DNA of 64,000 nt from Leisingera sp. ANG-M7 (GCF_000813965.1 NZ_JWLI01000017.1:119474-183473), one strand, 5' to 3'. Positions 8,111 through 16,918 are shown, counted from the stretch's first letter. A program made the numbers and translations. Notes: a model not told the origin generated them from the letters alone.

Positions 8111-8872
8111 ATGCCTAATGATCAGCAACCGTGCCGCGAACCTTTGGTTCTGCTGCCGGGCATGATGTGCGACGGCCGGATTTTCTACGCTCAGGTTCGA
8201 ACGTTTTCCGGCAGCATGCCGGTGATGGTGCTGCCGCTGGCCGGCGGCGACACGGTCGAGAAGATCGCTGCCCGGATGCTGAGCCATCTGCCGCCGCGTT
8301 TTGCCCTGGCGGGATTTTCGATGGGCGGCATTCTGGCAATGGAACTGGTGCGCCGGGCGCCGGAGAGGATCAGCCGCCTGTGTGTTATCGGGGCCAGCCC
8401 GCTGGCCGAGACGCCGGACCAGGCCGCCAGCCGGGAGCCGCAGATCGTCGCAGCCCGCGCCGGACGGCTGGAGGATGTGCTGCGCGAGACGATGCCGACT
8501 GAAGCGCTTGCCCCGGGGCCCCTGCGCTTGGAGGTGCACAAGCTGTTTTGCCGGATGGGCATGGAGCTGGGGCCGGAATTGTATGTGGCGCAGGCACGTG
8601 CGCTGCAGCGGCGGCCGGACCAGCAGGCCGCGATGCGGCGGGTGCATGTGCCCACACTGGTTCTGGGCGGTGAGCATGACACGATCGTGCCGCCGGCCAA
8701 GCTGGACCTGCTGGCACAGCTGATCCCCGATGCGCGGCTGGAAATCCTGCCGGATGCCGGGCATTTTCCGGTGCTGGAGCAGCCGGATGCAGTGAACCGG
8801 GCGCTGCTGCACTGGCTGGCAGAGCCGGTTGCCGAACCGGATACCACCCCCGCCATGTGTGCTCAGGGGTAG
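8111..8872 (+). CDS. Alpha/beta fold hydrolase
   Basis: A 253-residue hydrolase of the RsbQ/BioH-like esterase type. Residues that can be placed are the oxyanion segment LLPGMMCDGR, the nucleophile elbow GFSMGG (Ser70), the acid in GGEHDTIVP and the base in DAGHFPVLEQP. There is no signal peptide. An AGGGCAGGA ribosome site precedes the ATG. The gene is separated from the upstream hydrolase/VOC unit by 121 bases with hairpins, and its last 10 bases overlap the end of the convergent gene at 8863. The substrate is unknown. Confidence 0.88.
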   Translation: MPNDQQPCREPLVLLPGMMCDGRIFYAQVRTFSGSMPVMVLPLAGGDTVEKIAARMLSHLPPRFALAGFSMGGILAMELVRRAPERISRLCVIGASPLAETPDQAASREPQIVAARAGRLEDVLRETMPTEALAPGPLRLEVHKLFCRMGMELGPELYVAQARALQRRPDQQAAMRRVHVPTLVLGGEHDTIVPPAKLDLLAQLIPDARLEILPDAGHFPVLEQPDAVNRALLHWLAEPVAEPDTTPAMCAQG

Positions 8873-9435
8873 AGTTTTGCGCGCTCTGCCTTGCTGATCA
8901 GCTGAGGCTCTGCCACCGGTTTGCCGGTGTCCGCATCAAAGAATGGCGTGTCCTTCCACCGGCCGGACAGCCGCGCGGTGATCATCCGGCTGAGGATGCC
9001 CCAGGCCATGGCGCCGCCGCCCTTGGTGCGGGCTTGTTTGTCGGGGGCGGGGATGAAGGCCCTGGCCCGGATCTTGCCTAGGGCGGACTTGTCTTGAAAC
9101 ATGTCAGAGCGCATGCCGGCAAAGGGCAGCCCGGGTTTGGCCAGGGTGTTGGCAAAGGGTGTGCCGCAGCAGGATGCATACCAGCGCAACGGCCCGCGGG
9201 GGCCGAGGCGGAGCGCCTTCAGATGCTCCGCGCCTTGGGTGATGGAGATTGTATCAGGGGCGAGCTGGAACAGATCGACTGGGTCCGGGGCCGGGTCGGG
9301 CTGGCCGTGGTACAGCTCATTGGCGCGGCAATCGGCGCAATAGCAGACAACGCGGGTGCCGGTTTTGATGCCTTGCGCCGCAACTTCACCGCGCAAGGTC
9401 CCGCAATTGCAGGAAAACGCCAGCCCGTCCGCCAT
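8863..9435 (-). CDS. DUF6151 / GFA-like cysteine-rich protein
   Basis: A 190-residue protein with paired cysteines: FSCNCGTLRGE at the start, VVCYCADCRAN near residue 32 and the SCCGTPFANT segment near residue 90. This layout matches the Mss4/GFA-type zinc fold of DUF6151. The C-terminal part is not zinc-like. No enzymatic role is established. It follows phaZ with a 4-base gap on the same strand, so it is probably cotranscribed with it. Its 3' end overlaps the convergent hydrolase gene by 10 bases. Confidence 0.75.
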   Translation of the reverse strand: MADGLAFSCNCGTLRGEVAAQGIKTGTRVVCYCADCRANELYHGQPDPAPDPVDLFQLAPDTISITQGAEHLKALRLGPRGPLRWYASCCGTPFANTLAKPGLPFAGMRSDMFQDKSALGKIRARAFIPAPDKQARTKGGGAMAWGILSRMITARLSGRWKDTPFFDADTGKPVAEPQLISKAERAKLYP

Positions 9436-9439
9436 GCGG

Positions 9440-10717
9440 TCAGGCGGCCGTGTTCTTGTTGGCGGGTTTTCGGTCCGGCGTCTTCTGGCGGCTGTTGGCG
9501 TTCATGAAGTCGATCACCAGCGGGCGGATGTTGTTGCGCCAGCTGCGGCCCGCGAAGATGCCGTAGTGGCCGGCACCGGGCTCCACATGGCTGGCTTTCT
9601 TCTCTTCCGGCAGGCCGGTGCAGAGGTCCAGTGCGGCGATGCATTGGCCGGGGGCAGAGATGTCGTCCTTGGCGCCTTCAACGGTTTTGACCGCCACATC
9701 GGTGATTTTGGAGAAGTCCACCTTGTGGCCGTTCACGACGAACTCGTTGCGGGCGATTTCGCGGTTCTTGAAGATGCGTTCGACAGTGGACAGGTAGAAT
9801 TCTGCCGTCATGTCCATCACCGCCAGGTATTCGTCATAGAAGCGGTTGTGGGCATCGTGGTCGGAGGCTTCGCCGCGGGACACGCGCTGGATCTGGTCCA
9901 TGAAGGCCTTGGAATGCCGTTCTCCGTTCATCGACATGAAGGATGCCAGCTGCAGGAGGCCCGGGTAGACCTTGCGGCCGACGCCCTTGTACTTGTAGCC
10001 GACGCGCTGGATCATGGTTTCCTCGAGCTGGCCCATGGTGACACGGCGCCCGAAGTCGGTGACTTCGGTCGGGGTGGCGTCCGGGTCCACCGGGCCGCCG
10101 ATCAGCGTCAGCGAGGACGGTTGCGCCTTGGGATCCTGCTCTGCCAGATAAGCGGTGGCAGCCAGGGTCAGCGGCACCGGCTGGCAGACCGCAACAACAT
10201 GGATGTCGGGACCCAGCTCACGCATGAAGTCGACGAGGTAAAGGGTGTAATCCTCAACGTCGAATTTACCTGCAGAAACAGGGATGTCGCGGGCGTTGTG
10301 CCAGTCCGTCACATAGACTTCACAGTTCCTGATCAGACTTTGAACGGTAGAGCGGAGGAGCGTGGCGTAATGGCCGGACATCGGGGCGACCAGCAGTACT
10401 TTACGCGGCTGCTCCTCGCGTCCGCTGACCTTGAAATGGATGAGGTCGCCAAAGGGGCGTTCCACCACATTGGTGATTTCAACGACGTGGTCCTTGCCGT
10501 CTTCGCAGGTGAAGGAGGGAATGCCCCAATCGGGTTTCACCACCATGCGCTGGTAAGTACGTTCCGTCACTTCGCCCCAGGCGGCCATCCAGCTGAGGGC
10601 AGGGTTTGGCAAGGCGGAAAAGACCGGGTAAGATGCCATGGAGAGGGCGGTGGCTCCCAACCATTGGTTGGTGTTCCGGACGGTCTCCATCAGGTCGTAG
10701 GTCATCATGTATCGCAT
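9440..10717 (-). CDS. phaZ: Intracellular polyhydroxyalkanoate depolymerase
   Basis: Breaks down stored polyhydroxybutyrate inside the cell. The 425-residue product has the start MRYMMTYDLMETVRNTNQW common to alphaproteobacterial PhaZ proteins, the VLLVAPMSGHYATLLR segment with the catalytic environment, and the C-terminal VEPGAGHYGIFAGRSWRN with the active-site His region. No secretion signal is present, as expected for the cytoplasmic class. An AAGGAGA ribosome site fixes the ATG at 10717, not the upstream in-frame codon at 10750. It is divergent from phaC across a 133-base region that holds a PhaR-like palindrome. Confidence 0.95.
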   Translation of the reverse strand: MRYMMTYDLMETVRNTNQWLGATALSMASYPVFSALPNPALSWMAAWGEVTERTYQRMVVKPDWGIPSFTCEDGKDHVVEITNVVERPFGDLIHFKVSGREEQPRKVLLVAPMSGHYATLLRSTVQSLIRNCEVYVTDWHNARDIPVSAGKFDVEDYTLYLVDFMRELGPDIHVVAVCQPVPLTLAATAYLAEQDPKAQPSSLTLIGGPVDPDATPTEVTDFGRRVTMGQLEETMIQRVGYKYKGVGRKVYPGLLQLASFMSMNGERHSKAFMDQIQRVSRGEASDHDAHNRFYDEYLAVMDMTAEFYLSTVERIFKNREIARNEFVVNGHKVDFSKITDVAVKTVEGAKDDISAPGQCIAALDLCTGLPEEKKASHVEPGAGHYGIFAGRSWRNNIRPLVIDFMNANSRQKTPDRKPANKNTAA

Positions 10718-10788
10718 GCGCGTCTCCTTCGGGCTTTGCCCCAGCGTCATCGGACCAACAAATCCGGACTATCGGACCAATCGCCGCT

Positions 10789-10820
10789 TTGCCCTGAAAA
10801 TTGCAGAAGAGTATTCTGCA
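10789..10820 (+). promoter_or_regulatory. phaC promoter with PhaR-type operator
   Basis: TTGCCC (10789-10794) and TATTCT (10812-10817) are spaced by 17 bases. A perfect palindrome TGCAGAA (10802-10808)-N5-TTCTGCA (10814-10820) covers the -10. The same TGCAGAA/TTCTGCA arms recur before phaP, and a half-site lies before phaR. This fits repression by PhaR, whose known sites are TGC-rich. Confidence 0.7.
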
Positions 10821-10850
10821 TAGCAGAAAGCCTATGAGGGATTCTTTTAT

Positions 10851-12653
10851 ATGACAACTAGTGACGAATTATCCGCAGCCCCGAATTCTGAGAGCATTGA
10901 AAAGCTTAAGGAAAACATGACCCGTGTGGAGGAGCTGAGCAAACGTCTGGCTGATGTCATGTCCAGGAAGGTGCCGCATAACCCGGCTTTGGACGGTCCG
11001 AATCAAGAGCTTTATGCGCGCGCAGCAACTGCCTATTGGGCCGAAGCGATGCAGAACCCGGCAAAGATCCTGGAACAGCAGGTCGAGTACTGGAGCAAAT
11101 CCGTGCTGAATTTTGCCGAAGCGCAGAAAGCCCTGGCTGGAAAACTGGAGAATACGGATGACGGCGGCCCGAAGGACCGCCGTTTTTCGAATCCGCTGTG
11201 GGAGACCAGCCCGTACTTCAATTTCGTGAAGCAGCAGTACATGACCAACGCGGATGCGATCCGCAAGGCGGTGCAGGAAGCTGTGGACCTGGACCGCAAG
11301 GACAAGCAGCGGCTTTCATATTTCGCCGATCAGATCATTGAGATGATGGCACCGACCAATTTCCTGCCTACCAACCCGGATGCGCTGGAAAAGGCGGTGG
11401 AGACCGAAGGCCAGTCGCTGATCGACGGCCTGGAAAACTTGGTCACAGATCTGGAAGCCAACAACGGCGAGCTGGTGGTGCGGCTGGCGGATGAGAGCGC
11501 CTTTGAGCTGGGCGGCAATATCGCCACCACGCCGGGAGACGTGGTTTACCGCAACCGGATGATGGAACTGATCCAGTACAAACCGGTAACAGAGACCGTG
11601 CATGAGACGCCGATCGTACTGTTCCCGCCCTGGATCAACAAGTTCTACATCCTCGACCTCAAGGCGCAGAACAGTCTGATCAAATGGATAACCGAGCAGG
11701 GCTACACGCTGTTTGTTGTGTCCTGGGTCAACGCGGATTCCAGCCATGCCGAGGTCGGCATGGAGGATTACATCCAAGAGGGTTTCCTGACTGCTTTTGA
11801 TAAGGCCAAAGAGATCTGTAAGGTCAAGCAGGTCAACGCGGTGGGCTATTGCATCGCGGGCACTACGCTGAGCCTGACGCTGTCGCTGCTGAAACAGCGC
11901 GGCGACAAGTCGGTGAAATCGGCGACCTTCTTTACCACGCTCACGGATTTCGGCGATCAGGGCGAGTTTACGCCGTTTCTGCAGAATGATTTCGTCGACG
12001 GAATTGAGGCGCAGGTGGAAGAGGAGGGGCTGCTGCGTTCCTGGGTTATTGCACGGACCATGTCATTCCTGCGCTCCAAGGACCTGATCTACGGCCCAGC
12101 GGTTAAAAGCTACATGATGGGTGAGACGCCGCCCGCGTTTGATCTGCTTTACTGGAACGGTGATGGCGCCAATCTGCCGGGCCGGATGGCGGTGCAGTAT
12201 CTGCGGGGCCTGTGCCAGAACAACGAGTTTGTCGGCGAGGGCTTTGAGCTGATGGGCCACAAGCTGCATATCAAGGACGTGGATGTGCCGCTGATGGCGA
12301 TCACCTGCGAGACCGACCATATCGCCCGATGGAAGGACTGTTATGCCGGTGTGCAGCAGATGGGGTCGCGCAGCAAGAGCTTCATCGTGTCGGAGTCCGG
12401 CCATATCGCGGGCATCGTCAATCCGCCCAGCAAGAAGAAATACGGCCATTACACCAACGAAGACCTGAAGGGCGATCAGGAGGCCTGGATGGCGGGGGCA
12501 GAGTTCCACGAGGGGTCGTGGTGGCCGCGCTGGAACGACTGGCTGAGGAAACGCTCCGGCAAGCAGGTTCCCGCCCGCGAAGTGGGAGATTCGGGCTTCC
12601 CTTCTTTGATGCCGGCGCCGGGATCCTATGTGAAGGTGAAGGCAAACCGTTGA
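10851..12653 (+). CDS. phaC: Class I poly(3-hydroxyalkanoate) synthase
   Basis: Polymerises 3-hydroxybutyryl-CoA into PHB at the granule surface. The 600-residue product has the usual class I length, an N-terminal helical region (about 1-200) and a C-terminal alpha/beta core. The lipase-like box is VGYCIAGTT with the catalytic Cys334. The acid lies in ITCETDHIARW and the base in VSESGHIAGIVNPP. Sequence ETPIVLFPPWINKFYILDL and the WNGDGANLP segment are family hallmarks. It is expressed rightward from a promoter overlapped by a PhaR-like palindrome and is followed by the phasin gene. Confidence 0.97.
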   Translation: MTTSDELSAAPNSESIEKLKENMTRVEELSKRLADVMSRKVPHNPALDGPNQELYARAATAYWAEAMQNPAKILEQQVEYWSKSVLNFAEAQKALAGKLENTDDGGPKDRRFSNPLWETSPYFNFVKQQYMTNADAIRKAVQEAVDLDRKDKQRLSYFADQIIEMMAPTNFLPTNPDALEKAVETEGQSLIDGLENLVTDLEANNGELVVRLADESAFELGGNIATTPGDVVYRNRMMELIQYKPVTETVHETPIVLFPPWINKFYILDLKAQNSLIKWITEQGYTLFVVSWVNADSSHAEVGMEDYIQEGFLTAFDKAKEICKVKQVNAVGYCIAGTTLSLTLSLLKQRGDKSVKSATFFTTLTDFGDQGEFTPFLQNDFVDGIEAQVEEEGLLRSWVIARTMSFLRSKDLIYGPAVKSYMMGETPPAFDLLYWNGDGANLPGRMAVQYLRGLCQNNEFVGEGFELMGHKLHIKDVDVPLMAITCETDHIARWKDCYAGVQQMGSRSKSFIVSESGHIAGIVNPPSKKKYGHYTNEDLKGDQEAWMAGAEFHEGSWWPRWNDWLRKRSGKQVPAREVGDSGFPSLMPAPGSYVKVKANR

Positions 12654-12660
12654 TTTTGCA

Positions 12661-12685
12661 GGTGCAGAAGTATTTTTTCTGCACC
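12661..12685. promoter_or_regulatory. PhaR-type inverted repeat / possible phaC terminator
   Basis: Perfect 9-bp repeat GGTGCAGAA (12661-12669) and TTCTGCACC (12677-12685) with a T-rich 7-base spacer. It carries the same TGCAGAA/TTCTGCA arms as the phaC operator and lies only 8 bases past the phaC stop. It may serve as a repressor site for phaP, as a hairpin for phaC mRNA, or both. Confidence 0.6.
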
Positions 12686-12728
12686 GCAGCAAAAAATCCT
12701 TGAAATGCTGCGGTGCGGCACTCATATT
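12682..12728 (+). promoter_or_regulatory. phaP promoter with second palindrome
   Basis: TTGAAA (12700-12705) and CATATT (12723-12728) are spaced by 17 bases, a good sigma-70 promoter for phaP. A second perfect 9-bp repeat, CACCGCAGC (12682-12690) and GCTGCGGTG (12707-12715), brackets the -35. It shares 4 bases with the upstream PhaR-like repeat, so binding at both would block the promoter. Confidence 0.65.
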
Positions 12729-12785
12729 CCCCTCATGCTAAGAGCGCAGGATGGTCCTGCTGCAGCTTTCTGAGGAATTAGAACT

Positions 12786-13235
12786 ATGGCAAAGACCCAA
12801 GACTTCACCGCGATGATGAAAGACTTCATGGGCGCCTTCCCGGTCGACACCAAAGCGATGGAAGACGCATTCAAGAACACCGCAGCTCTGAACGAGAAGC
12901 TGTCCGCTGTTGCCCTGGACGCAGCCGGCAAATCCGCCGAGATCTCCAGCAAGTGGACCAAAGAAACCATCGCCAAGCTGGGCGACGTTTCCAAAGTCAA
13001 GGCAGAGCCGGCCGACTACGCCAAAGCCGCAACCGATTTCGCTTCCGCTTCCGCTGAAGTGGCTGCCGAGAACATGGCTGCATTTGCCGAGATCGCCAAG
13101 AAGGTCCAGATGGACACCGTTGAGCTGCTGATGGCTGCTGGCAAAGACGCAACCGAAGAAGCAACCGCTGCCGTGAAAAAGGCCACCGAAGAGGTGACCA
13201 CCGCAGCGAAGAAAGCTTCGGCAGCAGCCAAGTAA
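12786..13235 (+). CDS. phaP: Phasin (PHB granule-coating protein)
   Basis: A 149-residue, alanine- and lysine-rich, fully helical protein. Its N-terminal phasin_2-type segment is MAKTQDFTAMMKDFMGAFPV, and its C-terminal tail is highly repetitive in Ala, Lys and Thr (residues 120-149). Phasins coat PHB granules, set their size and number, and titrate the repressor PhaR. The gene is strongly codon-biased (GCC, AAG, GAA), which fits high expression. It has its own promoter with palindromes, and a clear terminator follows. Confidence 0.92.
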   Translation: MAKTQDFTAMMKDFMGAFPVDTKAMEDAFKNTAALNEKLSAVALDAAGKSAEISSKWTKETIAKLGDVSKVKAEPADYAKAATDFASASAEVAAENMAAFAEIAKKVQMDTVELLMAAGKDATEEATAAVKKATEEVTTAAKKASAAAK

Positions 13236-13290
13236 GAACGACCACGATCCGGCCCTCGCTCTCCTCCCTGACGGAGCCGGACCGTGAAGA

Positions 13291-13317
13291 AGGGCAGGCC
13301 GCAAGGCCTGTCCTTTT
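13291..13317 (+). terminator. Terminator of phaP
   Basis: Stem GGGCAGGCC (13292-13300) and GGCCTGTCC (13305-13313) with a GCAA tetraloop and one G-T pair, followed by TTTT. A classical intrinsic terminator. Confidence 0.9.
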
Positions 13318-13347
13318 GCATTTCAGGGATCACCCGGATTTCACATC

Positions 13348-15096
13348 TCACTCAGGCAGACCGGCGCGGCGCAGGCCGTCGCAGTAATGCTCCAGGTCTT
13401 CTGGCCTGGCGAAGGGCAGCGTGCTGCGGATGCGGGCGACAGAAAAACCGGGTTCCAGCTGCAGGATACGCCCGCATTCCTGAGCTGCAGCAGCCTGGTC
13501 ACCCAACTGACCGTAGCAGGCCGCCAGATGGCGGCGGGGTGCGGGGAAGCCTGGGAATAGCCCGACCGCCTTGTTCACCTCAGAGATGCCCGGTTGGTAT
13601 TCCTGGCACATATACAGCGCCAGTCCCTTGAACCAATGGAAATAGGTTGGATGGAATGGGTTGCGTGCGGTGGCCTCTTCAAGCTCGGCGAGGGCTTGTT
13701 TCGGCTTACCCTGGTAGACCATTGCCAAGCCACGGAAGGCCATGGCGTCCGTGTCATTCGGGTTGAGCGCCAGGGCGCGCTGGAAATGATCCTCTGCCAG
13801 GGAAAACTCCCCCTTAAACAGGTGCATGACGGCCAGGCGGCGCTGCACGACGCTGTCCAAAGGGTCGATGCGGGCGGCACGACGCAGCAGCGGGAAGGCC
13901 CGGTCCAGGGTTTCAGCAGGTGATTTGCCCCAGCCGCTCATCCATTCCACCAGGTAAGTGAGCGCGAGGCCTGAACAGGCCGTGGCATTACCGGGGTCGG
14001 CGTCGCTGGCCTGCTGGTACAGACTGCGGCACTGCAACAGCGCGTCATGGGTATCCAGGATCAGCGCCTTTGCCTTCAGCACAAGATCCCTGGCAGTCAT
14101 AGGGGTTTCGTTTGCCGCAAGCGCGGCCGATTTCCGTTTTGCGGTGGCTTGCAGCTGTCCTGCCAGCGTCTGCGTGATTTGCCGGGTTAGGGCATCCTGC
14201 TGGCTGATATCAGCGCCGGCCTCCAGATGGTATTGCTCGCTGAGCAGCGTAGTACCGCTGAACCCATCTGCCAGAGAAACGGCGATCCGCAGTTTGTCGG
14301 GCAGCTGCCGCACTGTGCCCTCGGCCAGGTAGCGCACCCCCAGCTCAACCGCGGCCACCGAAGTCTCTGAGGCGCTGCGGGCGTAGCGCAGCGCCGTCGT
14401 CCGGGATATCACCCGCAGTTCGCGAAAGCGGGAGAGGCCGATCGTGATGTCTTCGGTCAGGGATTCCGCCAGGCCGTTTGCACTGTCCGACGCATCAGGG
14501 TTTCCGGCAAACGGCAGAACCGCAACAGAGATTTCATAGACCGGGCCTTCAGGATCCAGCTGCGGCATGGTGTTTTCAGCAATACGGAAGATCCGCACTG
14601 GATCGGAGATGTTGCGGATAACCTGAAGGCCCAGGTCATCAAAGGCTGCATTGATCCGCCCGCGGACCTGCTCCTGCACGGTGCCGGAGACACAGATTTC
14701 ACCGGGCCCGGCAAGGCTTTCGAGCCGCGCGGCGATGTTGACGCAATTGCCGAACAGGTCGTCTCCGGATGAGATCACATTCCCGGTGTGGATTCCCATG
14801 CGCAGCTCCAGACGCTTGGAACCCAGGCTGGCTGCCGGGCCCGTTGATTTCCTGGATATCAGCAGGGCTGCCTTTACAGCCTGAAGGGAGGAGGGAAATT
14901 CCAGCAGGAAACCGTCCCCCAGTGTTTTGACAAGCTGGCCTGAATACTGGCGCGCAGCGGGCACGATGATCTGGTCCGCTAGTTTGCGCACGGCCGCAAC
15001 GGCCTCGGGTTCCCCGGTTTCCACCATCGCGGAAAAGCCGGCCACGTCAGCAATCAGAATGGCAGCTTGTCTCTGTCTGTCCCCTTGGTCAGCCAT
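13348..15096 (-). CDS. Class III adenylate/guanylate cyclase with TolB-like and TPR domains
   Basis: A 582-residue cytoplasmic signalling protein. Residues about 10-170 form a class III cyclase domain: ILIADVAGFSAMV with the first metal Asp, VKTLGDGFLLEF, and GNCVNIAARLES with the Asn and Arg of the active site, so it looks catalytically complete. A TolB/FlgO-like domain starts at SVAVLPFAGNPDASDS (near residue 195). TPR-type helical repeats occupy about 360-540. The frame continues five codons upstream to a GTG (15111); the ATG at 15096 was chosen, but ribosome-site support is poor for both. It is convergent with phaP. The regulated pathway is unknown. Confidence 0.85.
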   Translation of the reverse strand: MADQGDRQRQAAILIADVAGFSAMVETGEPEAVAAVRKLADQIIVPAARQYSGQLVKTLGDGFLLEFPSSLQAVKAALLISRKSTGPAASLGSKRLELRMGIHTGNVISSGDDLFGNCVNIAARLESLAGPGEICVSGTVQEQVRGRINAAFDDLGLQVIRNISDPVRIFRIAENTMPQLDPEGPVYEISVAVLPFAGNPDASDSANGLAESLTEDITIGLSRFRELRVISRTTALRYARSASETSVAAVELGVRYLAEGTVRQLPDKLRIAVSLADGFSGTTLLSEQYHLEAGADISQQDALTRQITQTLAGQLQATAKRKSAALAANETPMTARDLVLKAKALILDTHDALLQCRSLYQQASDADPGNATACSGLALTYLVEWMSGWGKSPAETLDRAFPLLRRAARIDPLDSVVQRRLAVMHLFKGEFSLAEDHFQRALALNPNDTDAMAFRGLAMVYQGKPKQALAELEEATARNPFHPTYFHWFKGLALYMCQEYQPGISEVNKAVGLFPGFPAPRRHLAACYGQLGDQAAAAQECGRILQLEPGFSVARIRSTLPFARPEDLEHYCDGLRRAGLPE

Positions 15097-15211
15097 ATTC
15101 CCTGCCACCACAGACTCAAAGACCTAGATCTCATTATATCATATTGAGAGTTTTTTCGAAAATTTAGATGCAAAAAATATGATATTTTCTTCAAGGGCTT
15201 CTGCCCGGGAT

Positions 15212-16081
15212 TTAAAACTGCGCATCACGGAAGCTGCCGAACTGCGGTTGCCAGCCGGTCAGATCGCGCAGCTTGCCTGAGCCCATCTGCTGGTCCAGTG
15301 TCGGGCCTTCGGCCCAGTCGCCGTATTTGCACAGCACATGTTTCAGGCTGCGCACCACATAGCCTCCGTCATGGCCGCGGCGGCAGGCAATCTCCCGGGT
15401 GATCTCGGCCACCGGCACTCCATCCTGAGCGCTGGCGTTGAAATGGCCGGTAAGGTTCGTGTCTTCCAGCAGCAGCCGGTAGGTACGGGCCAGATCCTCT
15501 CGCTGGATCAGCGGCCAGCGGGTGGAGATGCTGCCCCAGATCTCGAACGGTTTGGCTTCGCTGGCGGCCTCCAGATAGCGGGAGAAGGCGCCGCCGTTTT
15601 CGTGGTAGACCAATGCCGGGTGGATCACCGCCGCAGAAACGCCCCGAGCGTCCAGAACCGTGCGGGCGTTATGTTGCATCCAGGCAAACGGCTTGATCGG
15701 CCGCATCGGGCTGGTCTCATCGGCAACGCGGCTGCCAGTGGTGCCATAGAGCCAGCATCCGCCGGTGTAGATCATCCGCAGCGGCTGCGGGCGCAGGGCG
15801 GCTTGCCGCAGGATTGCGGTGATGGCCGTGGTATCGGCCTCCGCCATGTCATCTTCGAAGGTTGCGGCCAGCTGGATCAGGCCATCGGTACGGGCCGCTT
15901 CGCGCACCCAGGCGCCAGGTGCGCGCAGATCGCCCCGCAAGGGGCGGGCGCCCAGGGCCTCCAGCTTACGGTCCGAGGTTTCAGACCGGCTGAGGCCGGT
16001 GACATTGTGGCCGCGGCGGACCAGTTCGCTGGTGACGGCGGTGCCGATGGAGCCGGTGCCGCCAAGGATCAGGATGTTCAT
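15212..16081 (-). CDS. NAD(P)-dependent epimerase/dehydratase family protein
   Basis: A 289-residue extended short-chain dehydrogenase-type protein. The N-terminal nucleotide-binding motif is ILILGGTGSIGTAVTSELVRRG, and the expected strand of LIQLAATFEDDMAEAD follows. The usual catalytic YxxxK is not clear: the region IYTGGCWLYGTTGSRVADE has a Tyr but no Lys four residues on, so it may be an atypical member or a binding protein. The substrate is not known. It lies alone on the minus strand between the cyclase and phaR. Confidence 0.75.
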   Translation of the reverse strand: MNILILGGTGSIGTAVTSELVRRGHNVTGLSRSETSDRKLEALGARPLRGDLRAPGAWVREAARTDGLIQLAATFEDDMAEADTTAITAILRQAALRPQPLRMIYTGGCWLYGTTGSRVADETSPMRPIKPFAWMQHNARTVLDARGVSAAVIHPALVYHENGGAFSRYLEAASEAKPFEIWGSISTRWPLIQREDLARTYRLLLEDTNLTGHFNASAQDGVPVAEITREIACRRGHDGGYVVRSLKHVLCKYGDWAEGPTLDQQMGSGKLRDLTGWQPQFGSFRDAQF

Positions 16082-16224
16082 AGCTGTGTGCTCCCGCTCA
16101 AAAACCTGTTGCGGGGGTACTGATAAAAGCTCAAGCCGGGTTCAGGTCAAGCGGCTTTTGATGCCGATGCTTCAGAGGTGTACAGAACAATTGTTGCGGA
16201 AAACACACCAAGGCTTCCCTTTTG

Positions 16225-16231
16225 TTCTGCA
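16225..16231. promoter_or_regulatory. PhaR-type half-site upstream of phaR
   Basis: TTCTGCA, identical to one arm of the palindromes before phaC and phaP, lies 47 bases before the phaR ATG. A 7-base match alone is weak evidence, but the PhaR family often represses its own gene. Confidence 0.35.
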
Positions 16232-16277
16232 CTGGCATAGGCTTCGCTGCAATGCGTCATGACCGGGGAGGGAACAC

Positions 16278-16832
16278 ATGGCAGAACAGGACAAACCCTT
16301 GCTGATCAAACGGTATGCGAGCCGGCGGCTCTATAACACCGAGACCAGCGATTATGTCACGCTGGAGGATATCGCGGGGTTCATCCGGGAAGGCCGCGAG
16401 GTGCAGATCGTCGATCTGAAAACCGGTGACGACCTGACCCGCCAGTATCTTCTCCAGATCATTGCCGAACATGAAAGCCGCGGCGAGAACGTGCTGCCGG
16501 TCAATGTGCTGAACGATCTCGTGCGAAGCTACATGGTGCCGGGCGGCGGAGTGATGCCGCAGTTCCTGCAGACCTCCTTTGACATGCTGCGCGAGAGCCA
16601 GTCGAAGATGATGGAAAACATGAATGCAATGAACCCGATGTCCAAGATGCCGGGGTTCGAGGCGATGAAGGCGCAGCAGGAGGCGTTCCTGAAGGCGATG
16701 ACCGGCGGTTTCGGTGCTGCGGGCTGGACCGGCGGTGCTGAGGAAGAAAAATCCGAAAGCAGCGGCGAAGATCTGGACGACATCAAAAAGCAGCTGGCCG
16801 CGCTACAGGAAAAACTGTCAAAGATGAAATGA
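16278..16832 (+). CDS. phaR: PHA synthesis transcriptional repressor
   Basis: A 184-residue DNA- and PHB-binding repressor. The N-terminal PHB/PHA accumulation regulator domain is intact (LLIKRYASRRLYNTETSDYV, then residues about 10-70), followed by a PHB-binding middle domain (VNVLNDLVRSYMVPGGG). The C-terminus is charged and heptad-like (about 150-184), suggesting a coiled coil. PhaR represses phasin and synthase genes until nascent PHB titrates it. The start has GGGAGGGA. It is 3 kb from phaP, with a cyclase and an epimerase gene in between. Confidence 0.95.
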   Translation: MAEQDKPLLIKRYASRRLYNTETSDYVTLEDIAGFIREGREVQIVDLKTGDDLTRQYLLQIIAEHESRGENVLPVNVLNDLVRSYMVPGGGVMPQFLQTSFDMLRESQSKMMENMNAMNPMSKMPGFEAMKAQQEAFLKAMTGGFGAAGWTGGAEEEKSESSGEDLDDIKKQLAALQEKLSKMK

Positions 16833-16859
16833 CACCCAGTGCCTGGCGGCATTGACAAC

Positions 16860-16892
16860 AAAGCCCCCGGTCCGGTTCGGCGGGGGCTTTTT
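16860..16892 (+). terminator. Terminator of phaR
   Basis: Stem AAAGCCCCCG (16860-16869) and CGGGGGCTTT (16881-16890), 10 bp, with an 11-base loop and a run of five T. A strong intrinsic terminator. Confidence 0.92.
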
Positions 16893-16918
16893 CATGCGCA
16901 GTTATTTGCGGGTGCGGA

